64,000 nt of DNA from Escarpia spicata (taxonomy: Eukaryota; Annelida; Polychaeta; Sabellida; Siboglinidae): NCBI GenBank assembly GCA_963995525.1, contig OZ023217.1, positions 2,696,627-2,760,626 on the forward strand, read 5' to 3'. The stretch's first letter is position 1; each line of letters opens with the position of its first letter. Positions 47,878 to 59,034 of the stretch are shown here, piece by piece. The translations under genes and the position numbers were made by a program. A model generated the notes under the pieces. That model saw only the letters and a list, made by a program, of their open reading frames with translations, was not told the origin of the DNA and made no database searches.

Positions 47878-48818
47878 GTGACCAGATGCGGTCTATGCAG
47901 GAACAGGTGGAATCAATTCGGGAGGCGGTCATGGGGATGGCTGCATCCTCTCAGGTAGCGAAGGAGGCGACCCCAGTGGCAGCGGCATTAGCAACACCAG
48001 CAGCAGCCGGGTCAGCAGCAGCGGCTGGGTCAGCGGCAATGGTCACTGAGTCGAGCATGGGTGAGCTATGTGAGGAATTACCTGAATACCCCTCTAACAT
48101 GAGGGCATTGGCAGCAGTACCGCTTGGTAGCCTGGTGGACCAAAAGATTAAAGACAGAATTTGGTCCAACCAATATATCGATTTGGCTTTACTAATTAGT
48201 GACGCAGCGCATGAAACAACATATATGTCTCCCAATCTCACCTTTGATCAACCTCGGTCGCAGGTCATAAAGAAAATTGCTAACATCGAGCAGTGGTCAG
48301 ATGCTTTTCTCATTTTCATGGCCATATATACACAACACTGCCCATTAGAGACACAGGCTATCATGAAATACATGCAGATCATCCGGACCATGGCTTCCAA
48401 TTCACCCCCCAAGGTTTTTCTTACATATGACAGGGACTTTAGGAAGTTGAGGGCACACTTCACCATGCCGTGGTGTACGTTACATCAGGAACTCCTCCAT
48501 TCGGCTAGCAAGATCATAGGAAATCAGAGTCGTCCCTTTCCCCAGTGGAGACAGCCCATAGCCAGGCGACAGCCCTTTCCCACCGGCTACTGCTTCGCCT
48601 ACTGCAGTGATGGGCGTTGCACCAATCAGAAATGTACCTTCGCACACCGATGCCCATCTTGCAATGGACAGCATGCAGTGTCACAGTGCCATGGTAGTCG
48701 TCCGGCCATCCCATTCAAACGCCCTGCCACCCTCTTCAAACGGCCTGCTTTCACCGGCATCCAACCTCCCAACGCCAATCCACGCCGCCCGGCTATGGCA
48801 GCTCCTACAGGAAAGTAG
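47878..48818 (+). pseudogene. DIRS-like gag, C-terminal part with zinc finger
   Basis: Continues the gag frame from RDQMRSMQEQVESIREAV, through an Ala-rich stretch and the IWSNQYIDLALLIS core, to a Cys/His cluster at about 48590-48705 (CFAYCSDGRCTNQKCTFAHR then CPSCNGQH). This CCCH-type finger is typical of DIRS and related gag proteins, where it binds RNA. Ends TAG at about 48818, overlapping the RT frame. Confidence 0.8.
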
Positions 48819-50088
48819 GTATGAACCAGCCTTGACGGAGGAAATTTGCCAAGGATTTACCCATGGATTTCCACTTTCTTTTCAAGGCGATCTAAGCCAT
48901 AGGACAGTACCATGCAACCACCCATCTCTCCTAGCAAACCTTTCAGTGGCAAGGGACATGATTATGAAAGAATGTACTTTAGGTCGTATTGCAGGCCCCT
49001 TCGAATTAATCCCAATTTTTAACTTGGTTATATCACCATTAGGGCTTATTCCAAAGGCGGAGAAAGGCAAGTTTCGGATAATTCACGACTTATCATTTCC
49101 AAAGGGAAATTCAGTTAATTTTGGAATCCCAAAAGAGTGTTGTTCTGTAACATATGAGGATTATGACTACTTTGTTTCATTGCTGACATCAGTGGGTCGT
49201 GGTTGTTTTATTGCCAAAGCTGATATTGAATCTGCATTTCGGATTATTCCGGTTCATCCTAGAGATTATCATCTGCTTGGTTTTTCATTTGAAGGTCAAT
49301 ATTATTATGATAAATGCCTTCCAATGGGTTGCTCCATTTCGTGCAAAATTTTTGAACAATTTAGCTGTGCCTTGCAGTGGATTCTACAAACAAATTTTCA
49401 CGTTATGCATATGTCTCACATCCTGGACGATTACATTTTTCTCTCGCCATCTCGGTCGATTTGCAACTTCTATCTGCAGCAATTTTTCTTTATGGCTAAT
49501 TGGTTGTCAATTCCGATCAAGCATAACAAAACTGTGTTGCCATCTACTTGTGTGGTTGTTCATGGTATAGAAGTTGACACTGTAAAAATGGAGGCTAGGC
49601 TCCCACAGGACAAACTTGAAGCAGCGAGTAAGTTAGTCAAGTCCTTTAGTCACCGTAAAAAGGTTACCTTGCGAGAACTACAAAGTCTCCTTGGAACTTT
49701 ACAATTCTGTTGTAAAGTAATAATTTCCGGCAGACCATTTCTCCGAAGGTTGCATGACTTAACCCAGGGCAAAGTTAAGCCACATTTTCACATACGCCTG
49801 GATAAGGAGGCACGGCTAGACTTAGCTGCGTGGTCTATTTTTCTGGAGAACTTTAATGGGTCATCACTTCTCATTAATGATCAGTGGCTGTCTTCAGAAA
49901 AGCTTGAATTATTCACAGACGCTTCAGGTCTGGGTTTTGCTGGTCTATTGGAAAGCCAGTGGTTTCAAGGTCATTGGCCTTTGTCATGGCAGAACTTCAA
50001 TATTGCCGTAAAGGAATTATTTCCTATCGTACTTGCCTTGTACTTGTGGCCGCATGTTCTGAAAGATAGGAGACTGCTTGTGCTGTGA
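48607..50088 (+). CDS. DIRS-like reverse transcriptase / RNase H (N-terminal part)
   Basis: Open 493-codon frame. It overlaps the end of gag in another frame, so the true start may be downstream of the listed ATG. RT motifs: GLIPKAEKGKFRIIHDLSFP, FIAKADIESAFRIIPVHP, LPMGCSISCKIFEQFS, and the catalytic box SHILDDYIFLS, with LDD where most RTs have YxDD, as usual in DIRS. RNase H begins at LELFTDASGLGFAGLLE and includes VKELFPIVLAL. The frame ends at TGA 50086-50088, while RNase H continues in another frame. Confidence 0.88.
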   Translation: MMGVAPIRNVPSHTDAHLAMDSMQCHSAMVVVRPSHSNALPPSSNGLLSPASNLPTPIHAARLWQLLQESRYEPALTEEICQGFTHGFPLSFQGDLSHRTVPCNHPSLLANLSVARDMIMKECTLGRIAGPFELIPIFNLVISPLGLIPKAEKGKFRIIHDLSFPKGNSVNFGIPKECCSVTYEDYDYFVSLLTSVGRGCFIAKADIESAFRIIPVHPRDYHLLGFSFEGQYYYDKCLPMGCSISCKIFEQFSCALQWILQTNFHVMHMSHILDDYIFLSPSRSICNFYLQQFFFMANWLSIPIKHNKTVLPSTCVVVHGIEVDTVKMEARLPQDKLEAASKLVKSFSHRKKVTLRELQSLLGTLQFCCKVIISGRPFLRRLHDLTQGKVKPHFHIRLDKEARLDLAAWSIFLENFNGSSLLINDQWLSSEKLELFTDASGLGFAGLLESQWFQGHWPLSWQNFNIAVKELFPIVLALYLWPHVLKDRRLLVL

Positions 50089-50335
50089 CAATGAAGCAGT
50101 GGTACATGTTATCAATAACCAAACGAGTAAAGACAAACAACTGATGTCACTTATCCGTAAGTTGACTGTAGCACTCATGAAAAACAACTTGATTTTAAGA
50201 GCAAAACATGTCCCAGGTAAACAGAATAGAATCGCTGATGCGCTGTCTCGGTTTCAGGACACGCCAGAACTGCGCAGGCAGTATGGCCTCGAGCCAGTGC
50301 CGTCAGTCATCCCGTCGGATCTCCTGCCTTGGTAA
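50078..50335 (+). pseudogene. RNase H C-terminal part, frameshifted
   Basis: Picks up directly as CCDNEAVVHVINNQTSKDKQ and later PGKQNRIADALSRF. CDNEAVV carries an RNase H active-site Asp; ADALSR is the common end motif. The shift relative to the RT frame lies within 50070-50090, either decay or translational frameshifting. Confidence 0.78.
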
Positions 50336-50862
50336 CTGTCGTTCAACACTTGTTAGATGCTTCCTTGTCTGACCTCACCACACAGGCTTATCAAAAAAGT
50401 GTTACAATGTGTCACCAGTTCTGCCAATCTGATCTTCACCTCACACACTGGTTTCCAGCTAAAACACCAGCAATAATTTCTTTTATAGCATTTTGTTTTC
50501 AAAAAGGTTATGCGCCATCATCCATTACCAGTGTGATTTCAGCAATTTCATACGTGCATAAAATGCACACTTTTGCAGATCCAGCTGCTACATTTGTTGT
50601 TCGAAAATTATTGCATGGGGCTGCAAAATTGAGGTCATCAGGTGATCAGCGGGCACCTGTCACAAAATCGGTCATGCACAAGTTGGTTTGTTCTACACCA
50701 CACATCTCATGTTGCTATTATAACAACATTTTAACTTCGGCCATGTATTTACTAGCCTTTCACGCCTTCCTTCGAATAGGGGAAATTGCAGTGACTTCTA
50801 CTGCAAAAATCGGTCAAGTCTTGCAGGTGAGCCAACTGGCAGTGGCGACTAATGGCAGGTGA
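50329..50862 (+). pseudogene. DIRS-like tyrosine recombinase, N-terminal part
   Basis: Core-binding domain (SLSDLTTQAYQKSVTMCHQF, WFPAKTPAIISFIAF), then the catalytic domain up to LLAFHAFLRIGEIAVTS, where the Arg of LRIGE is catalytic residue I. The gene then enters the 32-bp array at 50824 and stops at about 50860. Confidence 0.85.
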
Positions 50863-52999
50863 GCCAGCTGGCAGTGGCGACTAATGGCAGGTGAGCCAGC
50901 TGGCAGTGGCGACTAATGGCAGGTGAGCCAGCTGGCAGTGACGACTAATGGCAGGTGAGCCAACTGGCAGTGACGACTAATGGCAGGTGAGCCAGCTGGC
51001 AGTGGCGACTAATGGCAGGTGAGCCAGCTGGCAGTGGCGACTAATGGCAGGTGAGCCAGCTGGCAGTGACGACTAATGGCAGGTGAGCCAGCTGGCAGTG
51101 ACGACTAATGGCAGGTGAGCCAACTGGCAGTGACGACTAATGGCAGGTGAGCCAGCTGGCAGTGACGACTAATGGCAGGTGAGCCAACTGGCAGTGACGA
51201 CTAATGGCAGGTGAGCCAACTGGCAGTGACGACTAATGGCAGGTGAGCCAGCTGGCAGTGACGACTAATGGCAGGTGAGCCAACTGGCAGTGACGACTAA
51301 TGGCAGGTGAGCCAGCTGGCAGTGACGACTAATGGCAGGTGAGCCAACTGGCAGTGACGACTAATGGCAGGTGAGCCAACTGGCAGTGACGACTAATGGC
51401 AGGTGAGCCAACTGGCAGTGACGACTAATGGCAGGTGAGCCAACTGGCAGTGACGACTAATGGCAGGTGAGCCAACTGGCAGTGACGACTAATGGCAGGT
51501 GAGCCAACTGGCAGTGACGACTAATGGCAGGTGAGCCAACTGGCAGTGACGACTAATGGCAGGTGAGCCAACTGGCAGTGACGACTAATGGCAGGTGAGC
51601 CAACTGGCAGTGACGACTAATGGCAGGTGAGCCAACTGGCAGTGACGACTAATGGCAGGTGAGCCAACTGGCAGTGACGACTAATGGCAGGTGAGCCAAC
51701 TGGCAGTGACGACTAATGGCAGGTGAGCCAGCTGGCAGTGACGACTAATGGCAGGTGAGCCAACTGGCAGTGACGACTAATGGCAGGTGAGCCAACTGGC
51801 AGTGACGACTAATGGCAGGTGAGCCAACTGGCAGTGACGACTAATGGCAGGTGAGCCAACTGGCAGTGACGACTAATGGCAGGTGAGCCAACTGGCAGTG
51901 ACGACTAATGGCAGGTGAGCCAACTGGCAGTGACGACTAATGGCAGGTGAGCCAACTGGCAGTGACGACTAATGGCAGGTGAGCCAACTGGCAGTGACGA
52001 CTAATGGCAGGTGAGCCAACTGGCAGTGACGACTAATGGCAGGTGAGCCAACTGGCAGTGACGACTAATGGCAGGTGAGCCAACTGGCAGTGACGACTAA
52101 TGGCAGGTGAGCCAACTGGCAGTGACGACTAATGGCAGGTGAGCCAGCTGGCAGTGACGACTAATGGCAGGTGAGCCAGCTGGCAGTGACGACTAATGGC
52201 AGGTGAGCCAACTGGCAGTGACGACTAATGGCAGGTGAGCCAACTGGCAGTGACGACTAATGGCAGGTGAGCCAGCTGGCAGTGACGACTAATGGCAGGT
52301 GAGCCAACTGGCAGTGACGACTAATGGCAGGTGAGCCAACTGGCAGTGACGACTAATGGCAGGTGAGCCAACTGGCAGTGACGACTAATGGCAGGTGAGC
52401 CAACTGGCAGTGACGACTAATGGCAGGTGAGCCAGCTGGCAGTGACGACTAATGGCAGGTGAGCCAACTGGCAGTGACGACTAATGGCAGGTGAGCCAAC
52501 TGGCAGTGACGACTAATGGCAGGTGAGCCAACTGGCAGTGACGACTAATGGTAGGTGAGCCAACTGGCAGTGACGACTAATGGCAGGTGAGCCAGCTGGC
52601 AGTGACGACTAATGGCAGGTGAGCCAACTGGCAGTGACGACTAATGGCAGGTGAGCCAGCTGGCAGTGACGACTAATGGCAGGTGAGCCAACTGGCAGTG
52701 ACGACTAATGGCAGGTGAGCCAACTGGCAGTGACGACTAATGGCAGGTGAGCCAACTGGCAGTGACGACTAATGGCAGGTGAGCCAACTGGCAGTGACGA
52801 CTAATGGTAGGTGAGCCAACTGGCAGTGACGACTAATGGCAGGTGAGCCAGCTGGCAGTGACGACTAATGGCAGGTGAGCCAACTGGCAGTGACGACTAA
52901 TGGCAGGTGAGCCAGCTGGCAGTGACGACTAATGGCAGGTGAGCCAGCTGGCAGTGACGACTAATGGCAGGTGAGCCAACTGGCAGTGACGACTAATGG
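50824..52999 (+). repeat. 32-bp tandem array, exactly 68 copies, within the recombinase gene
   Basis: Unit caggtgagccaactggcagt / gacgactaatgg. 2176 bp / 32 = 68 with no indels. The unit is the recombinase codons for QVSQLAV(A/T)TNG. Variants: caactgg/cagctgg, gtgacg/gtggcg, rare ggtagg. The 67 extra copies add 2144 bp (2 mod 3), so the frame is broken. Confidence 0.97.
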
Positions 53000-53412
53000 C
53001 TGTACAGTGGTGTTTTATGCATACAAGCATTATCAAGGCCCGCCTGTGACTTTAGCTATTCCAGCACATATCGAGTCACCATGTTGTCCAGTTAAAGCTA
53101 TGCGATCATATTTGGCATTACGAGGCAATTCGCCAGGTCCGCTCTTTATTTTTCCAGGAGGAGCTCCAGTTACAAAATCGTTCTTTGCTACTCAGCTGAA
53201 AAGGTCTCTTAAATGGGCAGGTCTCTCGACTTTATGCTATAAAGGTCATAGTTTTCGGATAGGCGCTGCAACAGCAGCTGCAATGCAGGGGGTCTCGGAC
53301 GACGAAATCCAGCGCATGGGACGGTGGAAATCCCAAGCTTTTAAAAAATATTCGAATTCCAATGTTGCAGTTGCAGTGACCTCTTTTTGTTTTGCAGTGG
53401 TTATGCTTACAT
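53000..53412 (+). pseudogene. DIRS-like tyrosine recombinase, C-terminal part
   Basis: Resumes as CTVVFYAYKHYQGPPVTLAI and contains GHSFRIGAATAAAMQG (His-x-x-Arg) and QRMGRWKSQAFKKYSN with the nucleophilic Tyr. All catalytic residues of the family are therefore present across the two parts. Ends at TAA about 53412. Confidence 0.85.
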
Positions 53413-53435
53413 AAGGTGGCAGGTGCACAAAGTAT

Positions 53436-54222
53436 GCTTTCTACTTAGGTGGGGCATATGGGGCAGCAATGCTTGTATTCATTAATTTCGAGAAAAAAAA
53501 TGTTGCATGAATTTTTTCTGCTGAGGTGGGGCATTCCATGTAATGTAATCACCATTTCAGCTACACAGTTAATATGTCAACTTAAACCGGTAAATATCAG
53601 TGTTGTGTTACACTCCTGGTAGTGAAATACTCCTTGTTTTGGCTATGTTTCACGGGTGCTTTCTGCTTAGGTGGGGCATTCTGTGTGAAATAGAAATGTT
53701 TTATATACACTCTCGGTGGTTAATATAGACCAATACTGTGTAGCACTTCAGTTACCGAAATGTGTGCATTCCTAATGTGCATTACATTTAGCCTTCACAA
53801 TTGTTGTTTCCAAACCGATGGCTATGTTAATTATACGCATAATGTGTAACGCTTCAGGTACTAAATCATTGTAGGATTAATATGTTGTGGCGCGTGCTTT
53901 CTGCTGAGGTGGGGCATTCCATGTAGCATAATTTTTGTTTACACACATGATGGATATTATATAGCAATAATGTTTAGCACTTAAGGTGCCGGTATATACT
54001 TTCGTGTGGTTTTCATGTATAGCATGAATGCTTTCTGCTTAGGTGAGGCATTCTAAGTGGCAGTAACAGTGTTCGCAGTAACACAGGTTATCTAAGTTCG
54101 TGCTAATTGCCATTGGACACACGTGTGGACTAATGTGTTGTTACATTGGATACCAATGTTTTTACACAAAAGTTCATAGTATTAGTAGGTAACATCCATG
54201 CTTTCTACTGAGGTGGGGCATG
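53436..54222 (+). repeat. Six dispersed copies of a 22-25-bp motif
   Basis: gctttctgct(g/t)aggtggggcattc-like motifs at about 53436, 53511, 53657, 53894, 54029 and 54199, in the same orientation with irregular spacing, downstream of the recombinase. Probably a cis element of the retrotransposon's 3' region. Confidence 0.75.
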
Positions 54223-54355
54223 ATAGGTACTGTTTTGATGAATAGTTGTTACATTCTGAGTGTAATTGCTGTAATTTTGCTTAGTGATACGGAATCCGGT
54301 GGGGTGGGGGAGCCATTCTGAAAATTAGTTATTACAGAATTGGCCTGGTGTGGTC

Positions 54356-54578
54356 GGTTCCCCCACCTTTGCTGTCAGTTTTGTGTATTTGTTATGACAT
54401 GTATAACTAGGTATCGACATTGTATATTATTGTAGTTATGTAATCTAGTTATACATAAAGAGTTGGCTTACTATTAAGCTCTTATACAAACATACATCTG
54501 ACTTGTGTTATCAGCAAACAAGCCACGTTTCCGAGTCACGGAGTCACAACTTTATTTGGTAGTGTTGTCCCGCATAAA
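54356..54578 (+). repeat. 223-bp direct repeat, copy 1
   Basis: From ggttcccccacctttgctgt to gtgttgtcccgcataaa. Differs from copy 2 at about one base (gtttccgag vs gttttcgag). Confidence 0.93.
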
Positions 54579-55128
54579 AACACCTTTTGAATGAAATTCA
54601 AACGGCATTTATGTGGGCAACAAAACCAATGCTTCTATTCTGGAATATACGGTAAGCTCAAAAAATTATGAGGCTGACAGAAACATGAGACTAGTTCTCC
54701 AATCCCAGCCTCTCTCTCGAAATTTCCAGAATTGAAAAGGTATATTCGCTCTCGATTTTTGAAGTTTGTTTTCCCACCCTCCTACCCCATCCACACCTGA
54801 GTATTTATATGGCTGGTGGTGTTTTTTTACTTATTTGTGTGTTTCTGCATGCAATTTTAAATACACGGTTTATATTAAGTTACAGTGTATGCATAATTGT
54901 GTTCTGTGCCATCATATCTCTTGCAACTATAGCCATGCAGTCTGTAGCATAGTTTGTCTTACGAGATTCTGGCTAATGATAATAGTACACTGTGTGTATG
55001 ATACATCTTCCAAAGGGTTTTAGGGCGGGGACAGGTGCACATGTACCTAACGCTTTCCCCTTGTTTTTGAATCACAGAATTTCACACATGTAAGTAAGAT
55101 GGTGGGTTTCCTCCACCTGCGTGTGGTT
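54579..55128 (+). other. 550-bp spacer between the 223-bp direct repeats
   Basis: Candidate A2 segment of a split-direct-repeat retroelement end. I could not see a matching A1 upstream of gag by eye. Confidence 0.4.
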
Positions 55129-55351
55129 GGTTCCCCCACCTTTGCTGTCAGTTTTGTGTATTTGTTATGACATGTATAACTAGGTATCGACATTGTATAT
55201 TATTGTAGTTATGTAATCTAGTTATACATAAAGAGTTGGCTTACTATTAAGCTCTTATACAAACATACATCTGACTTGTGTTATCAGCAAACAAGCCACG
55301 TTTTCGAGTCACGGAGTCACAACTTTATTTGGTAGTGTTGTCCCGCATAAA
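55129..55351 (+). repeat. 223-bp direct repeat, copy 2
   Basis: Second copy; its end abuts the 3' end of the minus-strand LINE at 55352. Confidence 0.93.
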
Positions 55352-57269
55352 TGTATATAAGTTACTGTGTACATAAAACAGTAAGCAATGAGCGCAGCTC
55401 GTCAATGGCTAAAAAAGAAGAGCTACCCATATTATTTATATTATGTAATACATCTTTTGCAAATGAGACTCTACATACTAGTTCATCATCCAGCCCCTCC
55501 TGGTAGTGGTCTTGAATCATACCATAAAACTGATTAGACTTCATTCGAAAGAATGTCATGGCATCAAGTTTGAATTTGGACATGATATAGTTAAAACTTT
55601 TAGACATATATGACCCACTACCTTGAAAGGCTAGATGAGAGAGCATTTTCAAACTGGAGTTACTGCATTTCAAGCAACTCTGCATAAATCGTACCATTCG
55701 ATTAATAATTTGAATTTGAATCGGTAAACAGTCTGCTAAAAGTGGCACCATATTACAATGCGTGCAAACTGGTAGATTAAACAGTTTTCTGATACCTTTG
55801 CGCCACGTAGTATAAAACATATCAAGATGTTTGTTTTGCAAGTTCCACAGACATACACCATAGAAAGATGTACAGTACGACATATATAATTGACGTTTTA
55901 TGTTTATATTACAAAACCCAAAATTAGCAGATAATGCATTTACACGCCATATAAAATCATGACACATATCTTTTACCATAGCCTGGTGAGCGTCAGGACC
56001 AATAACGTGGCCTAAATGCAACCCTTTTTTACTATGTTTCACTTTTAAACCATCAAAGTAAAATGGGCAGTCGGTACCACTGCCATATTTAATAAGTTGA
56101 CATTTTGCCGGGTTGAATTGTAAATCATATTCATATGCAAATTTTAGACATATATCACACATTTTTTTCAATGCATATATCGATGGAGCTACCAAAGATA
56201 TATCATCAGCATAGCCAACAGCACCATAGTACTTATGACCGATCATACAGCCAAAACCAGACATGCAGAGTCTTGTTAACATTTCATCAATGTAGATAGA
56301 AAATAAAATGGGGGACAACACCCCACCCTGCTTCACACCATTGGCAGTGGAGAAATGCAATGACATGGAATTGTTCCATGATACATTTAAATGTTGATTA
56401 GTGTACATATAAAGTAAACATCTGATTAAAAGGGGATTCATTCCTCTATCCATCAGTAAGTTAAAAAGTTTAACATAATTTACTTTATCGAATGCTTTAG
56501 TCGCATCTAGTAATAACACGTAAACATCCGATTTATTCTGCTGGAAATAGTTCACAGTCTCCATTAACGCAAAAGTACATTTAGCTGTAGAGCTTTGAGG
56601 TTTGAAACCAAACTGTAGATCACGTGTTTTAAGAGCATCAGAACTTTTTATCATTATAACCCAATCAAATATTTTCGACAGAGGGCTACTAAGAGCAATG
56701 GCTCGATAGTTGTCAGAATTATTTGCTGATTTCCTCTTGTTTTTTACCAGAGGTTGAATTGTTGATATATTAAAACCATCCGGGGTATATCCGTGATATA
56801 CCATTGCTGTGAATAGCAAAGAAAGAAAAACATGTAATTTGGTAGGTGCATGAATAAAGTGGTCGGTATATATAACGCCGTATCCATCACATTTGTTAAT
56901 CTTAACATGATTAATGCCATTCAAAACATCATGCACCGTAATAGTATTTTCACCTTCGTTACAATGTGCATCTACTTTACTATGTATGTTTTGTAGCAAT
57001 GACGTCATGTCTGCAACATTATAGGCTACTAAATTATATAAGTCCTCATACTTAGTAGCAAAGTGTTTAGACATATTTTCGTCTCCTGTCACTTCATCAA
57101 CCATGTTGGGTAGCATATTATTGTTCTTTGTAACTTTACCTACTTCTTTCCAGAAGTCCCTACTTTTATTTCCAAGTAACGCTGTCGCCATACTTTCTTT
57201 TTTAACATTATTTTGATTACGTTTAACAAAACGAACTGCTCTGTGATATTGAGAGCGTGATCTACGCAT
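55352..57269 (-). mobile_element. 5'-truncated LINE with intact reverse transcriptase ORF (635 codons)
   Basis: Minus ORF 57269-55362 has no internal stop. RT blocks in order: DNYRAIALSSPLSKIFDWVI, LLLDATKAFDKVNYVKLF, NGVKQGGVLSPILFSIYIDE, VGYADDISLVAPS (catalytic YADD), then thumb and a long C-terminal domain with HLGHVIG. There is no endonuclease domain upstream in this copy, so it is 5'-truncated at about 57270. It belongs to the non-LTR (Jockey/CR1-like) RTs; clade not resolved. The lack of stops suggests recent insertion. Confidence 0.88.
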
Positions 57270-57324
57270 GACGTCTTTGACGTCTATAATAACTGGTTGG
57301 TTGGGGTTTGCTTATCCATTTCCG

Positions 57325-57540
57325 GACGTTGCTACCTTGATGAATTGTCTATACAGCTCTTTCGTTTGCCAGTCTCCCCACTCGCCAGACGTCTGCTCCC
57401 ATCCATTCCTCTATGTCCTTCCCCCATTGTCTCCTAGGTCTTCCTCTGCTTCTGCTGCATTCCACTTTTACTTCCATTATTAGTCTCTCTATAGAGACTG
57501 ATGCCGTTTCACATGGCCGAAATAACTTAGTTTCTGTTTC
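57325..57540 (-). pseudogene. LINE C-terminal fragment
   Basis: The minus strand reads LSYFGHVKRHQSL, then (one stop) MEVKVECSRSRGRPRRQW and DIEEWMGADVWRV, the tail typical of non-LTR retrotransposon polyproteins. It is a different element from the one at 55352-57269, and defective. Confidence 0.7.
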
Positions 57541-57673
57541 TTTACAAAGTTCAATAAAGTTCTATAACAACTATTCAACATTAAACTTATACTGAAACAT
57601 GTCACACACAAAAAATAAACCGACATTAAACTTTTTCGTAGTTTAATACCTTTTAAGCACATGCATTCGGTGT

Positions 57674-58900
57674 ATGGGGTGTTTGAGGGTAGAATGTCTG
57701 ATGAAGGAGGTGTGTAAGTTGACGGATATAGTGAAGGAGATGGAGGTGAGACTCAACATAGAAATAGATGGAGCAAAGAGGGATGACGCGGAGAGAGTTG
57801 ATAATTCTACAACACACAAGAAGCAGAGTTGTGGCACAGAGACCGAAGAACGGAGACAGAGAGGAGGGAAGGTGACCGGTGTGAAGGAACAAGACATTGA
57901 GAAAACAGAGGGACGGAGGAAAAGTGTTCGGCAGAGGAAAAGAAAACGGGTCAGTGGGGATAGATCAACAGGTAGTCAGACTGTAGAGAACGAGGAGAGA
58001 CGCGACAGCGATACAGGTGGTGAAGAGGTAGATACCACAGAGGCAGTTGGTAAGACTGTGAGACAGAAGACTGATGGAAGAAGACAGAGTGTTCAGCAGA
58101 AAACATGACAGGCGTGAAGGTGACAGGAGAGAAAGTGACCATAGTGAAGGAGGTAGCCGGGGAAAAGGAACGGGAGAGGAGAGAAGAATGTGTATTGGGA
58201 GGAAAGAAGAAGGGACGAAAGGAAGTGAGAGTAAATGTGCTAGAAGAGAAGATGACAGGAGGAAAGGGGACAAGAGAAAACGCGACAGGAAAGAAGGGAA
58301 TGGAAGAGAATGTGACAGGAGAGAAGACGGCAAGAGGAAAAGACAACCACCACACATATGCAAACCGGAGGAGCTACTCCGAGGCAGTGATTGAGGGGCA
58401 CGGAGAAAAGAGAGAGTGTTTATGGGCGATTCAATTCTGAGAAAAACAGACAAGACTATATGCGAGGGGAAGGACGTTGTTGTATGTCTACCGGGGGCTA
58501 GAATAGAGCATGTGACCGAAAGGGTAGAGAAGGTATTAGGATATGGCAAGGGAGGGTCTATATATACTAGTACACGTAGGGACAAACAATGCCGACAAGG
58601 AGGGAACAGCTGGGATAGTTCAGAAGTACAGACATCTAGTGAGGAAGCTAAAGAAGACAAGAATGGAACAGGTTAGTCTCTCAGGAATTTTGCCAGTAAT
58701 GGGAGGAAGGGGGACAAGATACAGAAATTGCAAGAGGATGGCATCAACGCACTAGTTGAGCAGATGTGTGAGGAAGAAGGGGTAGGATTCATATATTTAT
58801 GGGATACTTTGTTGGGAGGGAAGATATGTACATAAGAGTTGGCCTCCATCTTAGTGGAAAGGGGGCAGCAGTTTTCTCAGAGAACCTGCTCCGATATGTT
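57674..58900 (+). pseudogene. LINE ORF1 with SGNH/GDSL-like domain
   Basis: First a Lys/Glu/Arg-rich stretch (57704-58390, frameshifted near 58105). Then FMGDSILRKTDKTICEGKDV with the GDS motif (58413), VCLPGARIEHVTERVEKVLG, LVHVGTNNADKEG (58567), and DGLHLS with a Gly-Lys-Gly-Ala tail (about 58835-58890). Some CR1-like ORF1 proteins carry such an esterase-like domain. At least three frame changes. Confidence 0.75.
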
Positions 58901-59034
58901 GACAGTGGGACAGGTTGCATCTATTTAAACTAAATTCGCAGGGGGGACTCACAGAGAAGCCTGGAACTGGAGGCATAGATAAAGACAACAAAAATAATTC
59001 AGCAAAGAACTGCCTGGAAAACTGTTCTGAAGCT

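Larger units (their letters stand above)
46625..55351 (+). mobile_element. DIRS-like tyrosine-recombinase retrotransposon (disrupted)
   Basis: Order gag, RT/RNase H, tyrosine recombinase, with a zinc-finger gag and no aspartic protease or DDE integrase, defines the DIRS order. The 5' limit is uncertain. The 3' part holds a 223-bp direct repeat pair (54356-54578 and 55129-55351) that fits the B1-A2-B2 end of PAT/Ngaro-type elements. The copy is dead: an inverted-repeat element splits gag, a frameshift lies in RNase H, and a 68-copy array interrupts the recombinase. Confidence 0.85.
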
